Of a stretch of DNA of 64,000 nt, positions 52,779 through 61,899 are shown one piece after another. The position numbers were made by a program, and so were the translations under genes. Location: positions 1 through 64,000 of the forward strand of contig JAQCKF010000005.1 of the NCBI GenBank assembly GCA_027592275.1, in the 5' to 3' direction. The notes beneath the pieces are model-generated. The model was not told where the DNA came from and made no database searches. It was given only the letters and a program-made list of their open reading frames with translations. Every line of letters starts with the position of its first letter. Within the stretch, counting starts at the first letter, position 1. The stretch is from Pseudomonadota bacterium. GTDB lineage: Bacteria; Pseudomonadota; Gammaproteobacteria; Pseudomonadales; Pseudohongiellaceae.

Positions 52779-54062
52779 TCAAGCTTTCTGCATGGCTGGC
52801 GTACTTTTCATGCGATAGAGCATGATAGCCGAGGCGATATTGCAAAGCGCAATTGCCAGCAAGGCGAGATCGTAGTTCCCAACCTGATCGTAGTAGTAGG
52901 CGACCAATACCGGCCCCAATGCCGACATGCCAAAGGTAAATGGCATGGCTGTGGATCTAACCGAGCCGAGATAGCGCCTCCCGAAGAACGTGGCCCATAT
53001 CACCTCTTGCAAGGGTAACAAGCCACCCCAGCCAATACCCATTGACAGAAATCCAACATAGACCAGCAGGTCTAGTTCATTTGCTACGCTGAAGACTATT
53101 AGCATCACCGCACTACCGGTGACAGCGGCACCCACTGCAGCAAGCTTTCGCGGACTGTAGCGGTCGATGAGAATGCCCCAGAGGGGTTTGCTGAGAAAGG
53201 CAGGTACTGACGCCAACGAAATCATAGTCGAGGCCACAAGCCTCGAATAGCCTGCATCCGTCATCAGCGGAATCGTCTGAATCAGCATGACTGTAATCGA
53301 AATTTGAAATAAGCCGAATGCCAGCACCAAGAAATAGAAGCTGGAGGTGCGCATCGCCTGCGCACGCGTCATAGAATTCTCAAAATCAGCCTGCGCGGCC
53401 GCGCCGTGACCCTGCGCCATCTCTTCTTCTGATTTCCCATCGGGGTGCAAGCCGTGATCTTCTGGGCTGCGCCGCATGATAAATGCCATGGGCAGAGTAA
53501 GCAGACCTGCTGCTATACCGAGTAGCTTCCATGAGGCTCGCCAACCGTATTCATCTACCATCCATGTCGATAACATTGGAAGTATGATGCCCGAAAGTGA
53601 GATCCCCATTCCCGCTAGGGCAACTGCTCTGCCGCGACGCTCGACAAACCATTTACCTAAGGTCACATTGACCACCAAATTGCCGATCAGTGCCGCGCCA
53701 GCGGTGAGCATTAGTCCGTTCAGCAGCAACCACTGACTGAGCGTGGTTATATTCCCGAGACTATAAGTCGCGGCAGACAAAATGAATGCGCCCACGATTA
53801 TGAAGCGGCGTCCTCCATAGCGATCTATGGCGGAGCCGATTACAAAACCTGTGCAGGCTAGAACAACTTGCCCTATCGAGCGGGATAGGCTGAATTCGGC
53901 CCGAGTCCAGCCAAACTCCTGGGTCATCGGGATAAGAAAGGAGCCTACGATGTAGTTGGACATGCCAACGGCAACGAATTGCGTGACGAATCCCGCCACG
54001 ACGATCCAGTAACCATAGTAGATACGATTAGATGGGAGGTTTTCCTTCAAGCTTTTTTCCAA
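52779..54062 (-). CDS. MFS transporter, monocarboxylate/OFA-like
   Basis: This 427-residue membrane protein shows about 12 helices. RYGGRRFIIVGAF after helix 2-3 and RYSPRKLAAVGA after helix 8-9 are the repeated MFS loop motifs, and YYGYWIVVAGFVTQFVAVG is a common MCT/OFA N-terminus. Cytosolic loop LHPDGKSEEEMAQGHGAAAQ joins the halves. The TTG start is uncertain because no ATG is near. It may export or import small carboxylates. Confidence 0.85.
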   Translation of the reverse strand: MEKSLKENLPSNRIYYGYWIVVAGFVTQFVAVGMSNYIVGSFLIPMTQEFGWTRAEFSLSRSIGQVVLACTGFVIGSAIDRYGGRRFIIVGAFILSAATYSLGNITTLSQWLLLNGLMLTAGAALIGNLVVNVTLGKWFVERRGRAVALAGMGISLSGIILPMLSTWMVDEYGWRASWKLLGIAAGLLTLPMAFIMRRSPEDHGLHPDGKSEEEMAQGHGAAAQADFENSMTRAQAMRTSSFYFLVLAFGLFQISITVMLIQTIPLMTDAGYSRLVASTMISLASVPAFLSKPLWGILIDRYSPRKLAAVGAAVTGSAVMLIVFSVANELDLLVYVGFLSMGIGWGGLLPLQEVIWATFFGRRYLGSVRSTAMPFTFGMSALGPVLVAYYYDQVGNYDLALLAIALCNIASAIMLYRMKSTPAMQKA

Positions 54063-54234
54063 CAGGTTTTGGGTGGAGCAGTGGTAAGTGCGTCCTACCG
54101 TAGAGATATCCGCAGAGCGCGCAGTCTAATCGAAGAAAGCCTTATAGTATATAAAGAGTACGCGCACCAGACAGAGGCCAATAATATTACACCTGACCCT
54201 TTTTAGCGGAAACTAAGGCTTAATGTTAGAAAGT

Positions 54235-55194
54235 CTACTCTCTACGCCGGTTCTCTGACACGTCACTGCGACCACCGCGTCGACGCTGCACATTAGTCCC
54301 TCGGGGTGACTGACGAGGCGACACTGCTGACCGATTGTTTCTACCCTGATTTTCTACCTCACGCCTCTCGGCATTCTGCCGACCTTGTCTTTCCAACACG
54401 TTACTTCGGTGATCAAAAGATGGGGCGCTCTGCACCCTGCGCAAACCTCTGTTGGGCACTGCTGCGGCGGGTCGGTCTCTATCAGCTCTTTGGTTCTGAC
54501 CACGACCCTGATCATCTGTGCCGTTCTGACGGCCGGACGCAACGCCACCACTATAGCCCCGAAAGACCTGAGAGATTGCATTCTGTCGATTGGGTACTAG
54601 TCGACCATTCGACCTAGGCTCGTGATCGCGCCGATCATAATCCCTGTAATTGCCGCGACGCGGATTTAGCTCGCGTGAACCAGAGTTGCGTAAACCGTTG
54701 CGTGAACTAATGATCGATATGCCGCTATAGGGTGAATTATAGGCTGGGCCATAGTTCTGACCACCTAAACCGGCATAATAAAACTCATCGCTTAAGTTCG
54801 TGAACACATTGCTTAATAGACTTATCTCGCGATACAGGTTCGTATCGTGATCGCGTCGATCGGCTGTAAAAAATGCTTGCTCGAGACGCTCATAGCCGTG
54901 CCGGACATCTTTGAACTGTGAGCGGATACGGGAATTGCTGCGATTGCGCCTGAGTGAATCCGCAAGTTGTGAAGCCTCCCTTCTCAGGGTTACAGCACGC
55001 TGACGAACCGAGCCATAGTGACGGGTGTAACGAAGATCGTCTGCTAGCTGCCCACTAATCAATTCTATCTGATTAGCCAGACGAGAGAGTTCGAAATGAG
55101 AAGCGAAGACAGTGCTGGGCGCCAGAACCGCTAGCACAGCGGCGATGCCTGCCCAACGCGGAATGCTTATTAGCTTTAATAGTCTGCTTTTCAT
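54235..55194 (-). CDS. Secreted arginine/asparagine-rich protein of unknown function
   Basis: A signal peptide (ending STVFAS) is followed by a helical region (about residues 34-125, with many Arg, Leu and Ser, including LADDLRYTRHYGSVRQRAV). From about residue 150 the rest is low-complexity and disordered, rich in Arg, Asn, Gln, Gly and Ser, ending GRSDVSENRRRE. I do not recognise it. The basic tail could bind nucleic acid, polyanions or peptidoglycan (inference). ATG 55194 is preceded by GGAG. Confidence 0.65.
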   Translation of the reverse strand: MKSRLLKLISIPRWAGIAAVLAVLAPSTVFASHFELSRLANQIELISGQLADDLRYTRHYGSVRQRAVTLRREASQLADSLRRNRSNSRIRSQFKDVRHGYERLEQAFFTADRRDHDTNLYREISLLSNVFTNLSDEFYYAGLGGQNYGPAYNSPYSGISIISSRNGLRNSGSRELNPRRGNYRDYDRRDHEPRSNGRLVPNRQNAISQVFRGYSGGVASGRQNGTDDQGRGQNQRADRDRPAAAVPNRGLRRVQSAPSFDHRSNVLERQGRQNAERREVENQGRNNRSAVSPRQSPRGTNVQRRRGGRSDVSENRRRE

Positions 55195-55314
55195 GACTGC
55201 CACTCCTTCACGAACAAATTCGATCTTGAATTTGGGTATCTGTGACAGTATATGCAGCCGGGCTGAACCCTAACTTAATGGAGTTCTCCTCTAAGAAGGC
55301 CGTATTACGCGCTT

Positions 55315-56046
55315 TTAGTCACTGCCAGCTATAGCGAGGTATTTAGCAATCACCTCAGTAACCCCCAATTGCAGGGATTCGACAACGAGCGCATGACCGA
55401 TCGAAACTTCGAGAATATCGGGTATCTGCAGAAACTTAGCCAGATTCTGTAAGTCCAGATCGTGCCCTGCATTGATGCCAATGCCAAGCTGACTCGCCCT
55501 TTGCGCAGCCTTACGGTAGCGCTCGAAAACTGGCTCCTGTTCGGGACCCGCGTAGTGGCTCGCGAAGTCTTCGGTATAGAGTTCTATGCGATCTGCACCT
55601 ACACCCTGCACGTGATCGACCATTTCAGGATCCGGGTCTAGGAACAAGCTGCTGCGAATGCCGCAGTTACGAAGCTCGCTTAATACCGGTTGTAACACAG
55701 ACTGACTCTGAGGAATATCCCAACCGTGATCCGAAGTCAGTTGCTCAGGAGAATCGGGTACGAGGGTACATTGATCTGGACACACTTCTAGCACCATCTT
55801 CATGAAGTCTCCCGAAGGGTAGCCTTCTATATTGAATTCGACCTGCGGCTTGTCTTTTAGCATTTCGCTAAGTGCATAGACATCGCGCCGAGTTATATGA
55901 CGCTCGTCTGGGCGCGGATGGACCGTTATGCCCTTAACACCCAGTGAGATCAGCTGTTCGCTGAACCCAACTACACAGGGAAAATCTCTACCTCGAGAAT
56001 TTCTCAATAAGGCAATCTTATTTACGTTAACACTGAGTACTGTCAC
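55315..56046 (-). CDS. pdxJ: Pyridoxine 5'-phosphate synthase PdxJ
   Basis: It condenses 1-deoxyxylulose-5-phosphate with 3-amino-2-oxopropyl phosphate. It has 243 residues with SVNVNKIALLRNSRG, KGITVHPRPDERHITRRDV, ECPD-like VCPDQCTLVPDSPEQLTSDHGWD and GIGINAGHDLDLQNL, all PdxJ signatures. GTG 56046 has AAGGAA upstream. No recO or acpS neighbours, unlike E. coli. Confidence 0.95.
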   Translation of the reverse strand: MTVLSVNVNKIALLRNSRGRDFPCVVGFSEQLISLGVKGITVHPRPDERHITRRDVYALSEMLKDKPQVEFNIEGYPSGDFMKMVLEVCPDQCTLVPDSPEQLTSDHGWDIPQSQSVLQPVLSELRNCGIRSSLFLDPDPEMVDHVQGVGADRIELYTEDFASHYAGPEQEPVFERYRKAAQRASQLGIGINAGHDLDLQNLAKFLQIPDILEVSIGHALVVESLQLGVTEVIAKYLAIAGSD

Positions 56047-56093
56047 AACAATTCCTTAAAGCAACTATCGAACGGGAACCGAGTCGATGTGAA

Positions 56094-56870
56094 TCAACTG
56101 AGTAAAAATTTAAGTAGTATCCTCGAAAGAGCCTGAGGTTGTTCCGCATGCAACCAATGCCCCGCATCCATGATTAGCTTTACCGAAGCCGCCGGAAACA
56201 ATTCTTTGACCTGCGTTTCATGCTCGGGTTTTATATACGGTGACAAACTGCCTTTTACAAACAGTACGGGTTTCGAAAAATTCATTGTCGCTACGAGCTC
56301 GGCCCGAAGATTAGCGTAGTTTTTACGTATCGAATCCTTATCCAGACGCCACTCGAATAAACCTTCCTTATTACGCGCTAAATTTGTTAGGACAAATTTT
56401 CGCAAAGCCTCCTGGGGAATATAATCTTCGAGGGTTACCTCAGCCTCTGTCCTGCTCTTGATCTCACTGAGTTTCACAGCGTCCATGGCAGCCAGCACAT
56501 TCATGTGACCGTCTGCATCCTCGGGATAGCTAACCGGTGCTATATCAACAATCACCAGCTTGTCCACCAGATCAGGGTAGTTGAGCGCGAGCTGCATCGC
56601 AACTTTGCCACCCATCGAATGCCCAACGATACAGCAAGATGTTAATCCCAGGCGACTAATCAGCTGACGAACATCCTCCGCCATTAGCTGATAATCGAGC
56701 TGCTCTGAATGCGGTGAATCACCATGATTGCGCAGATCGACTCCATAGACAGTGTACTGCTGCGCTAATTGCTTACAATGCCACCCCCAATTACTAAGGC
56801 TGCCAAATAGGCCATGAAGCACGAGCACGGGGCTACCCGATTCTGAATACTGTCGATAGTTTAACTTCAT
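56094..56870 (-). CDS. Alpha/beta hydrolase (YbfF-like esterase)
   Basis: It is a 258-residue cytosolic hydrolase. The oxyanion region is VLHGLFGSLSNWG, the nucleophile is Ser in VGHSMGGKVAM, the Asp follows LVIVDIAP, and the catalytic His is in DAGHWLHAEQP. The pattern matches YbfF acyl-CoA esterases. It starts 11 bases after the upstream bcp stop on the same strand and may be co-transcribed. Confidence 0.88.
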   Translation of the reverse strand: MKLNYRQYSESGSPVLVLHGLFGSLSNWGWHCKQLAQQYTVYGVDLRNHGDSPHSEQLDYQLMAEDVRQLISRLGLTSCCIVGHSMGGKVAMQLALNYPDLVDKLVIVDIAPVSYPEDADGHMNVLAAMDAVKLSEIKSRTEAEVTLEDYIPQEALRKFVLTNLARNKEGLFEWRLDKDSIRKNYANLRAELVATMNFSKPVLFVKGSLSPYIKPEHETQVKELFPAASVKLIMDAGHWLHAEQPQALSRILLKFLLS

Positions 56871-56881
56871 AACAGCAAGGC

Positions 56882-57355
56882 CTAGGGCAGATCCTTGAGT
56901 AGCTCCAATACATCATCATGATGAGTCTTAGTCTTGAACTTATCCATAATATGCGCCAGACGCCCCTGTTTATCGATGATAAAAGTTGTACGCACGATAC
57001 CCATGTATTCACGACCCATGAACTTCTTTAGATCCCACACGCCATACTTGTCAGCGATGCCGTGATCCTCATCTGCTAAAAGATCGAAATTCAGACTCTC
57101 TTTTTCTTCGAACTTCGCCAGTCTCTTCACCGGGTCTGGGCTCAGACCCAGCGCTACCGCATCAAACTTGGCTAGCTGCTTCTTGGAATCGCGCAGTCCA
57201 CAGGCCTGATTGGTACAGCCAGGCGTCATGGCCTTAGGATAGAAATACAGCACTACGTTAGCGCTGCCTCTGAAGTCTTTCAAACTTACCTTCTCTCCTG
57301 CTTGGTTTAGCAAGGTGAATGTCGGCGCCAAATTGCCTAGTTTCAAAGCGGTCAT
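56882..57355 (-). CDS. bcp: Thioredoxin-dependent thiol peroxidase BCP (PrxQ)
   Basis: It has 157 residues, peroxidatic Cys in YFYPKAMTPGCTNQACGLRD with the second Cys five residues on, as in BCP. Reduces hydrogen peroxide and organic peroxides in the cytoplasm using thioredoxin. Third peroxiredoxin in the window, of a different class from the others. Confidence 0.92.
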   Translation of the reverse strand: MTALKLGNLAPTFTLLNQAGEKVSLKDFRGSANVVLYFYPKAMTPGCTNQACGLRDSKKQLAKFDAVALGLSPDPVKRLAKFEEKESLNFDLLADEDHGIADKYGVWDLKKFMGREYMGIVRTTFIIDKQGRLAHIMDKFKTKTHHDDVLELLKDLP

Positions 57356-57542
57356 TGTGTTCTCTCTCAGATTCGGTAAGAAATGTGATAGTTGGATTTA
57401 ATTAGCGCCATTATACCCTCTAGATTTCTATTCACTAGCTCGTAAAATACGCCTATGCCTAGCACTGCTCCATGCCGATGATTTAACCCGCCCGATGAAT
57501 TGCCATTATCTGAGCTGGATTTCTCCGTGTTACACTGCCCAT

Positions 57543-58253
57543 ATGAGCGCAAGAGCTGAATCCATCGTCGTACTTACCGGAGCAGGCATCTCTGCCGAAT
57601 CTGGCATCAAGACTTTTCGAGCGGCCGATGGTTTGTGGGAGAACCACCCCATCGACGACGTCGCCACTCCCGAGGGTTTCGAGGCCAATCCGCAACTAGT
57701 CTACGAGTTCTACAATCAACGGCGATAGCAATTACTCTCGGATCAAGTCAGACCCAACGCCGCACACAGCTACCTCGCGAAATTTGAGCACGAGTTCCCT
57801 GGAAAATTTCTATTGGTTACGCAGAACGTAGACAATCTTCACGAACGAGCGGGTTCAGAGAATTTACTGCATATGCACGGTGAGCTGCTAAAGATGCGCT
57901 GCCTTAACTCGCAATTGATATTCGATATCGCTGAGGACTTTAACTTCGATACAGAATGTCGTTGCTGCCGTTCACCGGGCAATCTACGGCCACACATTGT
58001 CTGGTTTGGCGAGATGCCATTGCAGATGAACAAGATCAATCAGGCGCTGGAAAGTTGCGATATATTCGTAGCCATCGGTACCTCTGGGAATGTGTATCCT
58101 GCTTCTGGCTTTTATCAGACTGCAAAGATTCGCCGCGCACATACTGTTGAGTTGAACATTGAGAGCACCAGCTCTGGATTTGATGAACACATTGTCGGTA
58201 ATGCCTCAGAGATAGTGCCGACCTATTTTGAAAGCTTATTGCAGGTTTATTAA
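57543..58253 (+). pseudogene. cobB: CobB-type sirtuin deacylase interrupted by an in-frame TAG
   Basis: Reading through the TAG at 57726-57728 gives one continuous NAD-dependent protein deacylase: [22 protein letters not shown] (NAD loop), FYNQRR-TAG-QLLSDQVRPNAAHSY, TQNVDNLHERAGS, catalytic HMHGEL, zinc cysteines RCL and CRCC, HIVWFGEMP and AIGTSGNVYPASGFY. In E. coli CobB the same place reads RRRQLQ, so the TAG stands at the residue just before QL and may derive from a CAG. All else is intact, so the gene is recently inactivated, a sequence error, or depends on suppression. ATG 57543. Protein would otherwise be about 236 residues. Confidence 0.8.
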
Positions 58254-58300
58254 CGCAGAGTTTCTAGACTGCTAATCGTTGCACACAAGAAGAGGTTTCC

Positions 58301-59452
58301 ATGGTTCGTAAAATTACTCTTGGTCTAGTCGGAATAGGTGGCTTGCTTTTTATTGGCCTTGCCGTCACCTATTTGGTGACCATGCCAGAGCCTTTGCCGC
58401 AAGACTCGGCTAGTGAAAAATGGCTCCAAGGCGGGCCCTTTGTCGTAGGACACTACGATTTCGTACTCGTAGATGAATCTCGTGAAACCATGGCCAACGG
58501 CGACGCGCCGCGGCTATCAAATCGAACTTTCCCCACTAGCGTTTGGTATCCCGAAAATGGGGAGGGGAACTATCCTCTGGTGATTCATAGTCACGGCTTC
58601 GTATCCGAACGCACCGATTTAGCCTACATCGCAGAACTCCTAGCGAGTCACGGTTACGTCGTTGCCGCAGCGAATTACCCGCTTACAGCAGGCGGTACTC
58701 CCGGCGATCCCAATGCCGATGACTTAGTAAATCAACCCTCGGACGTAACCTTTCTGATCGACTCCCTGCTACAGCTTTCCGGCAGTGACAAACCCTTCGC
58801 TGGAGAACTGGACCCTTCTCGCATTGCGCTAATGGGTTATTCCCTTGGCGGCATAACCACCACGCTCGCTACCTATCATCCCAGGCTGAGAGACGAGAGA
58901 GTTGCGGCGGCAATTTCGATAGCGGGACCATCGGCAGGACTTGTTAGCAAATTCTACGAAACTACTGATGTGCCTTTTATGATGATAGCTGGCACCTTGG
59001 ACGCACTGATAGATTTCGAATACAACGCAGCGGTAATCCCCCAGCGAGTACACAACAGCGTGTTGATTGAAATTGAGGGAGGAACGCATTTAGGTTTCGG
59101 CTCGATCTCCGAGCCCTGGCTACGCCTAATGAATCATCCAGACGGATTAGGCTGCACGGCAGTATTGTCGAACTTGGGCTCCGACCCGAATGCGGCATTT
59201 GTCGCACTCGGCGATGCATCCGATGGTATTGTTTTGGATGCCAATATTCCTGAAGTATGCGCGACCATGCCTAGCGAGAAGGCACTGCATCCTGCTAGGC
59301 AGCAGATGGTAACCAGCATCGCTGCATTATCTTTCTTCGAATTCGTATTCAACGAAGATCCTGCTAAACGGCAAGCTGCTTATGAACAACTGAGCAACGC
59401 GCTTCCAACAGATATGAGTGAGGCAAAGTTCACCACGGCCTCCCAACCATAG
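58301..59452 (+). CDS. Secreted or membrane-anchored alpha/beta hydrolase
   Basis: An N-terminal hydrophobic segment (ITLGLVGIGGLLFIGLAVTYLV) anchors or exports it. The fold shows YPLVIHSHGFVSERTDL, catalytic Ser in GYSLGGITT, and GGTHLGFG with the His. The layout resembles platelet-activating-factor acetylhydrolase/dienelactone-hydrolase-like enzymes. It has 383 residues. Substrates are unknown. AGAGG precedes the ATG. Confidence 0.78.
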   Translation: MVRKITLGLVGIGGLLFIGLAVTYLVTMPEPLPQDSASEKWLQGGPFVVGHYDFVLVDESRETMANGDAPRLSNRTFPTSVWYPENGEGNYPLVIHSHGFVSERTDLAYIAELLASHGYVVAAANYPLTAGGTPGDPNADDLVNQPSDVTFLIDSLLQLSGSDKPFAGELDPSRIALMGYSLGGITTTLATYHPRLRDERVAAAISIAGPSAGLVSKFYETTDVPFMMIAGTLDALIDFEYNAAVIPQRVHNSVLIEIEGGTHLGFGSISEPWLRLMNHPDGLGCTAVLSNLGSDPNAAFVALGDASDGIVLDANIPEVCATMPSEKALHPARQQMVTSIAALSFFEFVFNEDPAKRQAAYEQLSNALPTDMSEAKFTTASQP

Positions 59453-59669
59453 AAACTGCCGCACCAAGCAAATCGTCGAACACCGAACTACGCTGAAATG
59501 CAGCCTCTATGTTGAAGCCGCTCTGACAGATAGAGCCAGACTGCCTAAAGCAGGCTCACGCCCATCAGACGTCAAATTAATTTTCGTAGAGAATGAAATA
59601 AAAAGGGCCTAACCCTGTTCCTTTATAATGAGTTGCTCTGTTTCTGCACAGGCAATTTTCTTACCATTT

Positions 59670-59698
59670 AAGCCCCCGTCCAATGGGGGCTTTTTTTT
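59670..59698 (+). terminator. Intrinsic terminator
   Basis: AAGCCCCC and GGGGGCTT pair around a seven-base loop, followed by a run of eight Ts. It ends the hydrolase transcript. The remainder of 59453-59740 shows no gene. Confidence 0.85.
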
Positions 59699-59740
59699 GG
59701 GTCAAATGTAGGCGCTGCTGTAAGAATACGAAGAAGCTAC

Positions 59741-60046
59741 CTAGAGTAGTTTTGTCAGCTCCTCCGAAAAATAGGGGCGCTCACCGTCTTTCAATGAGAC
59801 TGCAGTAATCTTGGCCTCTAGCATCAGCTCAGCGTCTGCGAGCCTTCTAATTTCCAGCTCGGCGCGCATGACTACGATTATTACGCCAAGAGCCGTCAAT
59901 TCGGCGAAATCCAGCCCTCGTCCATTCAGATACCCGTGCCGAGCATGTTCGAGATAGCGCTGTTACACCGCCTTGTTTACGAGGCCTTGCAGATCACACT
60001 CGTAATCCCGCGCTCGCAGTTCTGTAGTAAATGGAGATGTTCTCAT
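59741..60046 (-). pseudogene. Hotdog thioesterase (YbgC/FadM-like), TAA and internal deletion
   Basis: On the minus strand one phase reads MRTSPFTTELRARDYECDLQ, GLVNKAV, TAA (59963-59965), QRYLEHARHGYLNGRGLDF, AELTALGVIIVVMRAELE, then IRRLADAELMLEAKITAVSL and KDGERPYFSEELTKLL with a stop. This is the acyl-CoA thioesterase pattern (DYECDLQGxVNNAVYxxYLEHAR). TAA replaces the Tyr codon, and roughly 35 residues between the RAELE strand and the RRL strand are missing, in frame. Two lesions make it a pseudogene. Confidence 0.75.
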
Positions 60047-60248
60047 CCAAGCTTTGTTTTAAGGCGGCGTATTTCATATGCAGCACCCCACAAACTGACT
60101 GCCTCCACCATCTATGCACAGCGGGGTCTAGCGCCTGGGGGTCGATATCGTTGGCCTGCCCGAATATTTCGTGTAAGAATCGGGAATAGCTATTGAGTCC
60201 ATCGCTCACTCAATAACCTAAAAATAATGATTCAGAATGAGGTTTACG

Positions 60249-61085
60249 ATGAAATCTTCTAAGTTCCTTTTTACTGCAGCGCTCTCGACTATCGCCCTCA
60301 GCTTTACTCAATTCTCCCTCGCAGATCACCATGGCGCCGCCACAGCGAAGACGCTAAGTCAGTGGGCAGAAGGCGAGCATCGCAGTGAGTCGAATCGCGC
60401 TCGAAACGAATCGCGCAATCCGGTAGAAACTCTGGAATTTTTTGGCCTAGCCGCAGACATGACTGTAATAGAAATCCTGCCATCCAGAGGCTGGTATACG
60501 GAGATCATGGCTCCCTATCTTCGCGATCACGGCAAATACTATGCAGCGCATTTTTCACCGAACGCGTCTGCCTCTTACATGCCGCCTAACCTGCGTAATT
60601 TCGAAGAGAAGATCACTGCTGACCCAGATCTCTACGGAAAAATTACTGTACGTCATCTGAACCCACCTAACGAGGTTACTATTGCGCCACCCGAGTCGGC
60701 AGACATGGCGCTTACGTTTCGCAACGTCCACAATTGGATCATGGCAGGGCAAGAACACGAATATTTCGCAACGTTCTACAAGGCATTGAAGCCTGGCGGA
60801 GTATTGGGAGTAGTCGAGCATAGAGCTAAGCCAGATGCTGGCATGGATGTTATGCGCACCTCCGGATACGTAACCGAGGCTTATGTAAAAGAAGTTGCAG
60901 CCGCCGCTGGATTCGAATTTGCAGGCAGCAGCGAATTGAACGCCAATCCTAAAGATCCAACAGTTCACCCAGAAGGTGTTTGGACTCTTCCTCCTAACTA
61001 CAGAATGGGCGATGTGGATAAAGGCAAGTACATGGCAATCGGCGAAAGCGACCGCATGACGCTAAAATTCGTCAAGCCATTGTAG
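60249..61085 (+). CDS. Exported class I SAM-methyltransferase-like protein
   Basis: A signal peptide (MKSSKFLFTAALSTIALSFTQF, ending SLAD) precedes a methyltransferase fold: VIEILPSRGWYTEIMAPYL (motif I with a shortened glycine loop), SADMALTFRNVHNWIM (acidic motif II region), ALKPGGVLGVVEHRA. It has 278 residues. Such exported methyltransferases occur in many proteobacteria, but how SAM would reach the periplasm is not known. ATG 60249 with GAGG upstream is chosen over ATG 60237. Confidence 0.8.
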   Translation: MKSSKFLFTAALSTIALSFTQFSLADHHGAATAKTLSQWAEGEHRSESNRARNESRNPVETLEFFGLAADMTVIEILPSRGWYTEIMAPYLRDHGKYYAAHFSPNASASYMPPNLRNFEEKITADPDLYGKITVRHLNPPNEVTIAPPESADMALTFRNVHNWIMAGQEHEYFATFYKALKPGGVLGVVEHRAKPDAGMDVMRTSGYVTEAYVKEVAAAAGFEFAGSSELNANPKDPTVHPEGVWTLPPNYRMGDVDKGKYMAIGESDRMTLKFVKPL

Positions 61086-61110
61086 AACGCTGACCAACAA
61101 ACTCGATAAC

Positions 61111-61851
61111 ATGAAAAACAATCTTCCCGTATGCGTCATCATCGGCGCTGGTGACTACATCGGCGCCGCCATCGCACGCCGATTCGCCGCCGGGGGTTTC
61201 ATCGTTTGTCTTGGAAGACGCAATGGCGAGAAGAACGATGCACTCGTTGCTGAAATCAAGGCCGCAGGCGGTCAGGCCCACAGCTACACATTGGATGCAC
61301 GCGAAGAAGCTCAGATAGTCGAGCGCTTCGCCGCCATTGAGAAAGAGTTCGGGCCAATCGAAATTATGATTTCGAACGCCGGCGGAAACGTAAACTTCCC
61401 CATCCTAGAAACCACAGAGAGAGTGTTCTACAAAGTTTGGAAGATGGCCTGCCTGACCGGGTTTCTAAGTGGTCGAGAGGCGGCAAAATACATGCTGCCA
61501 CGCAAGAGAGGGTCTATATTCTTCACAGGCGCAACGGCCAGCCTACGTGGCGGCAGTGGATTCGCCGCATTTTCCAGCGCTAAATTCGGACTACGCGCCT
61601 TGGCACAAAGCATGGCGCGCGAGCTCGGCCCCAAGAACATCCATGTGGCACATCTAATCATCGATTCCGGCGTCGATACCGCCTTCGTCCGTGACCGAAT
61701 AAAGGACCGGGGCGAAGATCCAGACTCCTTGCCCGCCGACGCGCTCATGGATCCAAGATCTATAGCAGACAATTATTGGATGCTGCATCATCAAAGTCGC
61801 GATGCCTGGACCCATGAGATGGACGTCAGACCCTTCGCCGAGAAGTTCTAA
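61111..61851 (+). CDS. Short-chain dehydrogenase/reductase (atypical glycine motif)
   Basis: It has 246 residues. The nucleotide motif is IGAGDYIGAAIARRF, unlike the classical TGxxxGIG but known in a SDR subgroup. Other motifs: ISNAGGNV, FTGATASLRGG and catalytic Lys in FSSAKFGLRALAQ, where Tyr is replaced by Phe or Ser. It may have changed catalysis. It lies 25 bases after the methyltransferase gene and 48 before the DsbA-like gene, probably one operon. Confidence 0.82.
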   Translation: MKNNLPVCVIIGAGDYIGAAIARRFAAGGFIVCLGRRNGEKNDALVAEIKAAGGQAHSYTLDAREEAQIVERFAAIEKEFGPIEIMISNAGGNVNFPILETTERVFYKVWKMACLTGFLSGREAAKYMLPRKRGSIFFTGATASLRGGSGFAAFSSAKFGLRALAQSMARELGPKNIHVAHLIIDSGVDTAFVRDRIKDRGEDPDSLPADALMDPRSIADNYWMLHHQSRDAWTHEMDVRPFAEKF

Positions 61852-61899
61852 ATCTTACCCGATTCACACTAGGCACGAACTAAAGGTATGAACTAAATT

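Noticed and set aside
57726..57728. TAG in the sirtuin gene as pyrrolysine
   Set aside because: No Pyl machinery is expected in this kind of bacterium, and the site is a non-catalytic helix.
59418..59612. 64-codon ORF after the secreted hydrolase
   Set aside because: Overlaps the end of the hydrolase gene in another frame, and no domain or start signal was seen.
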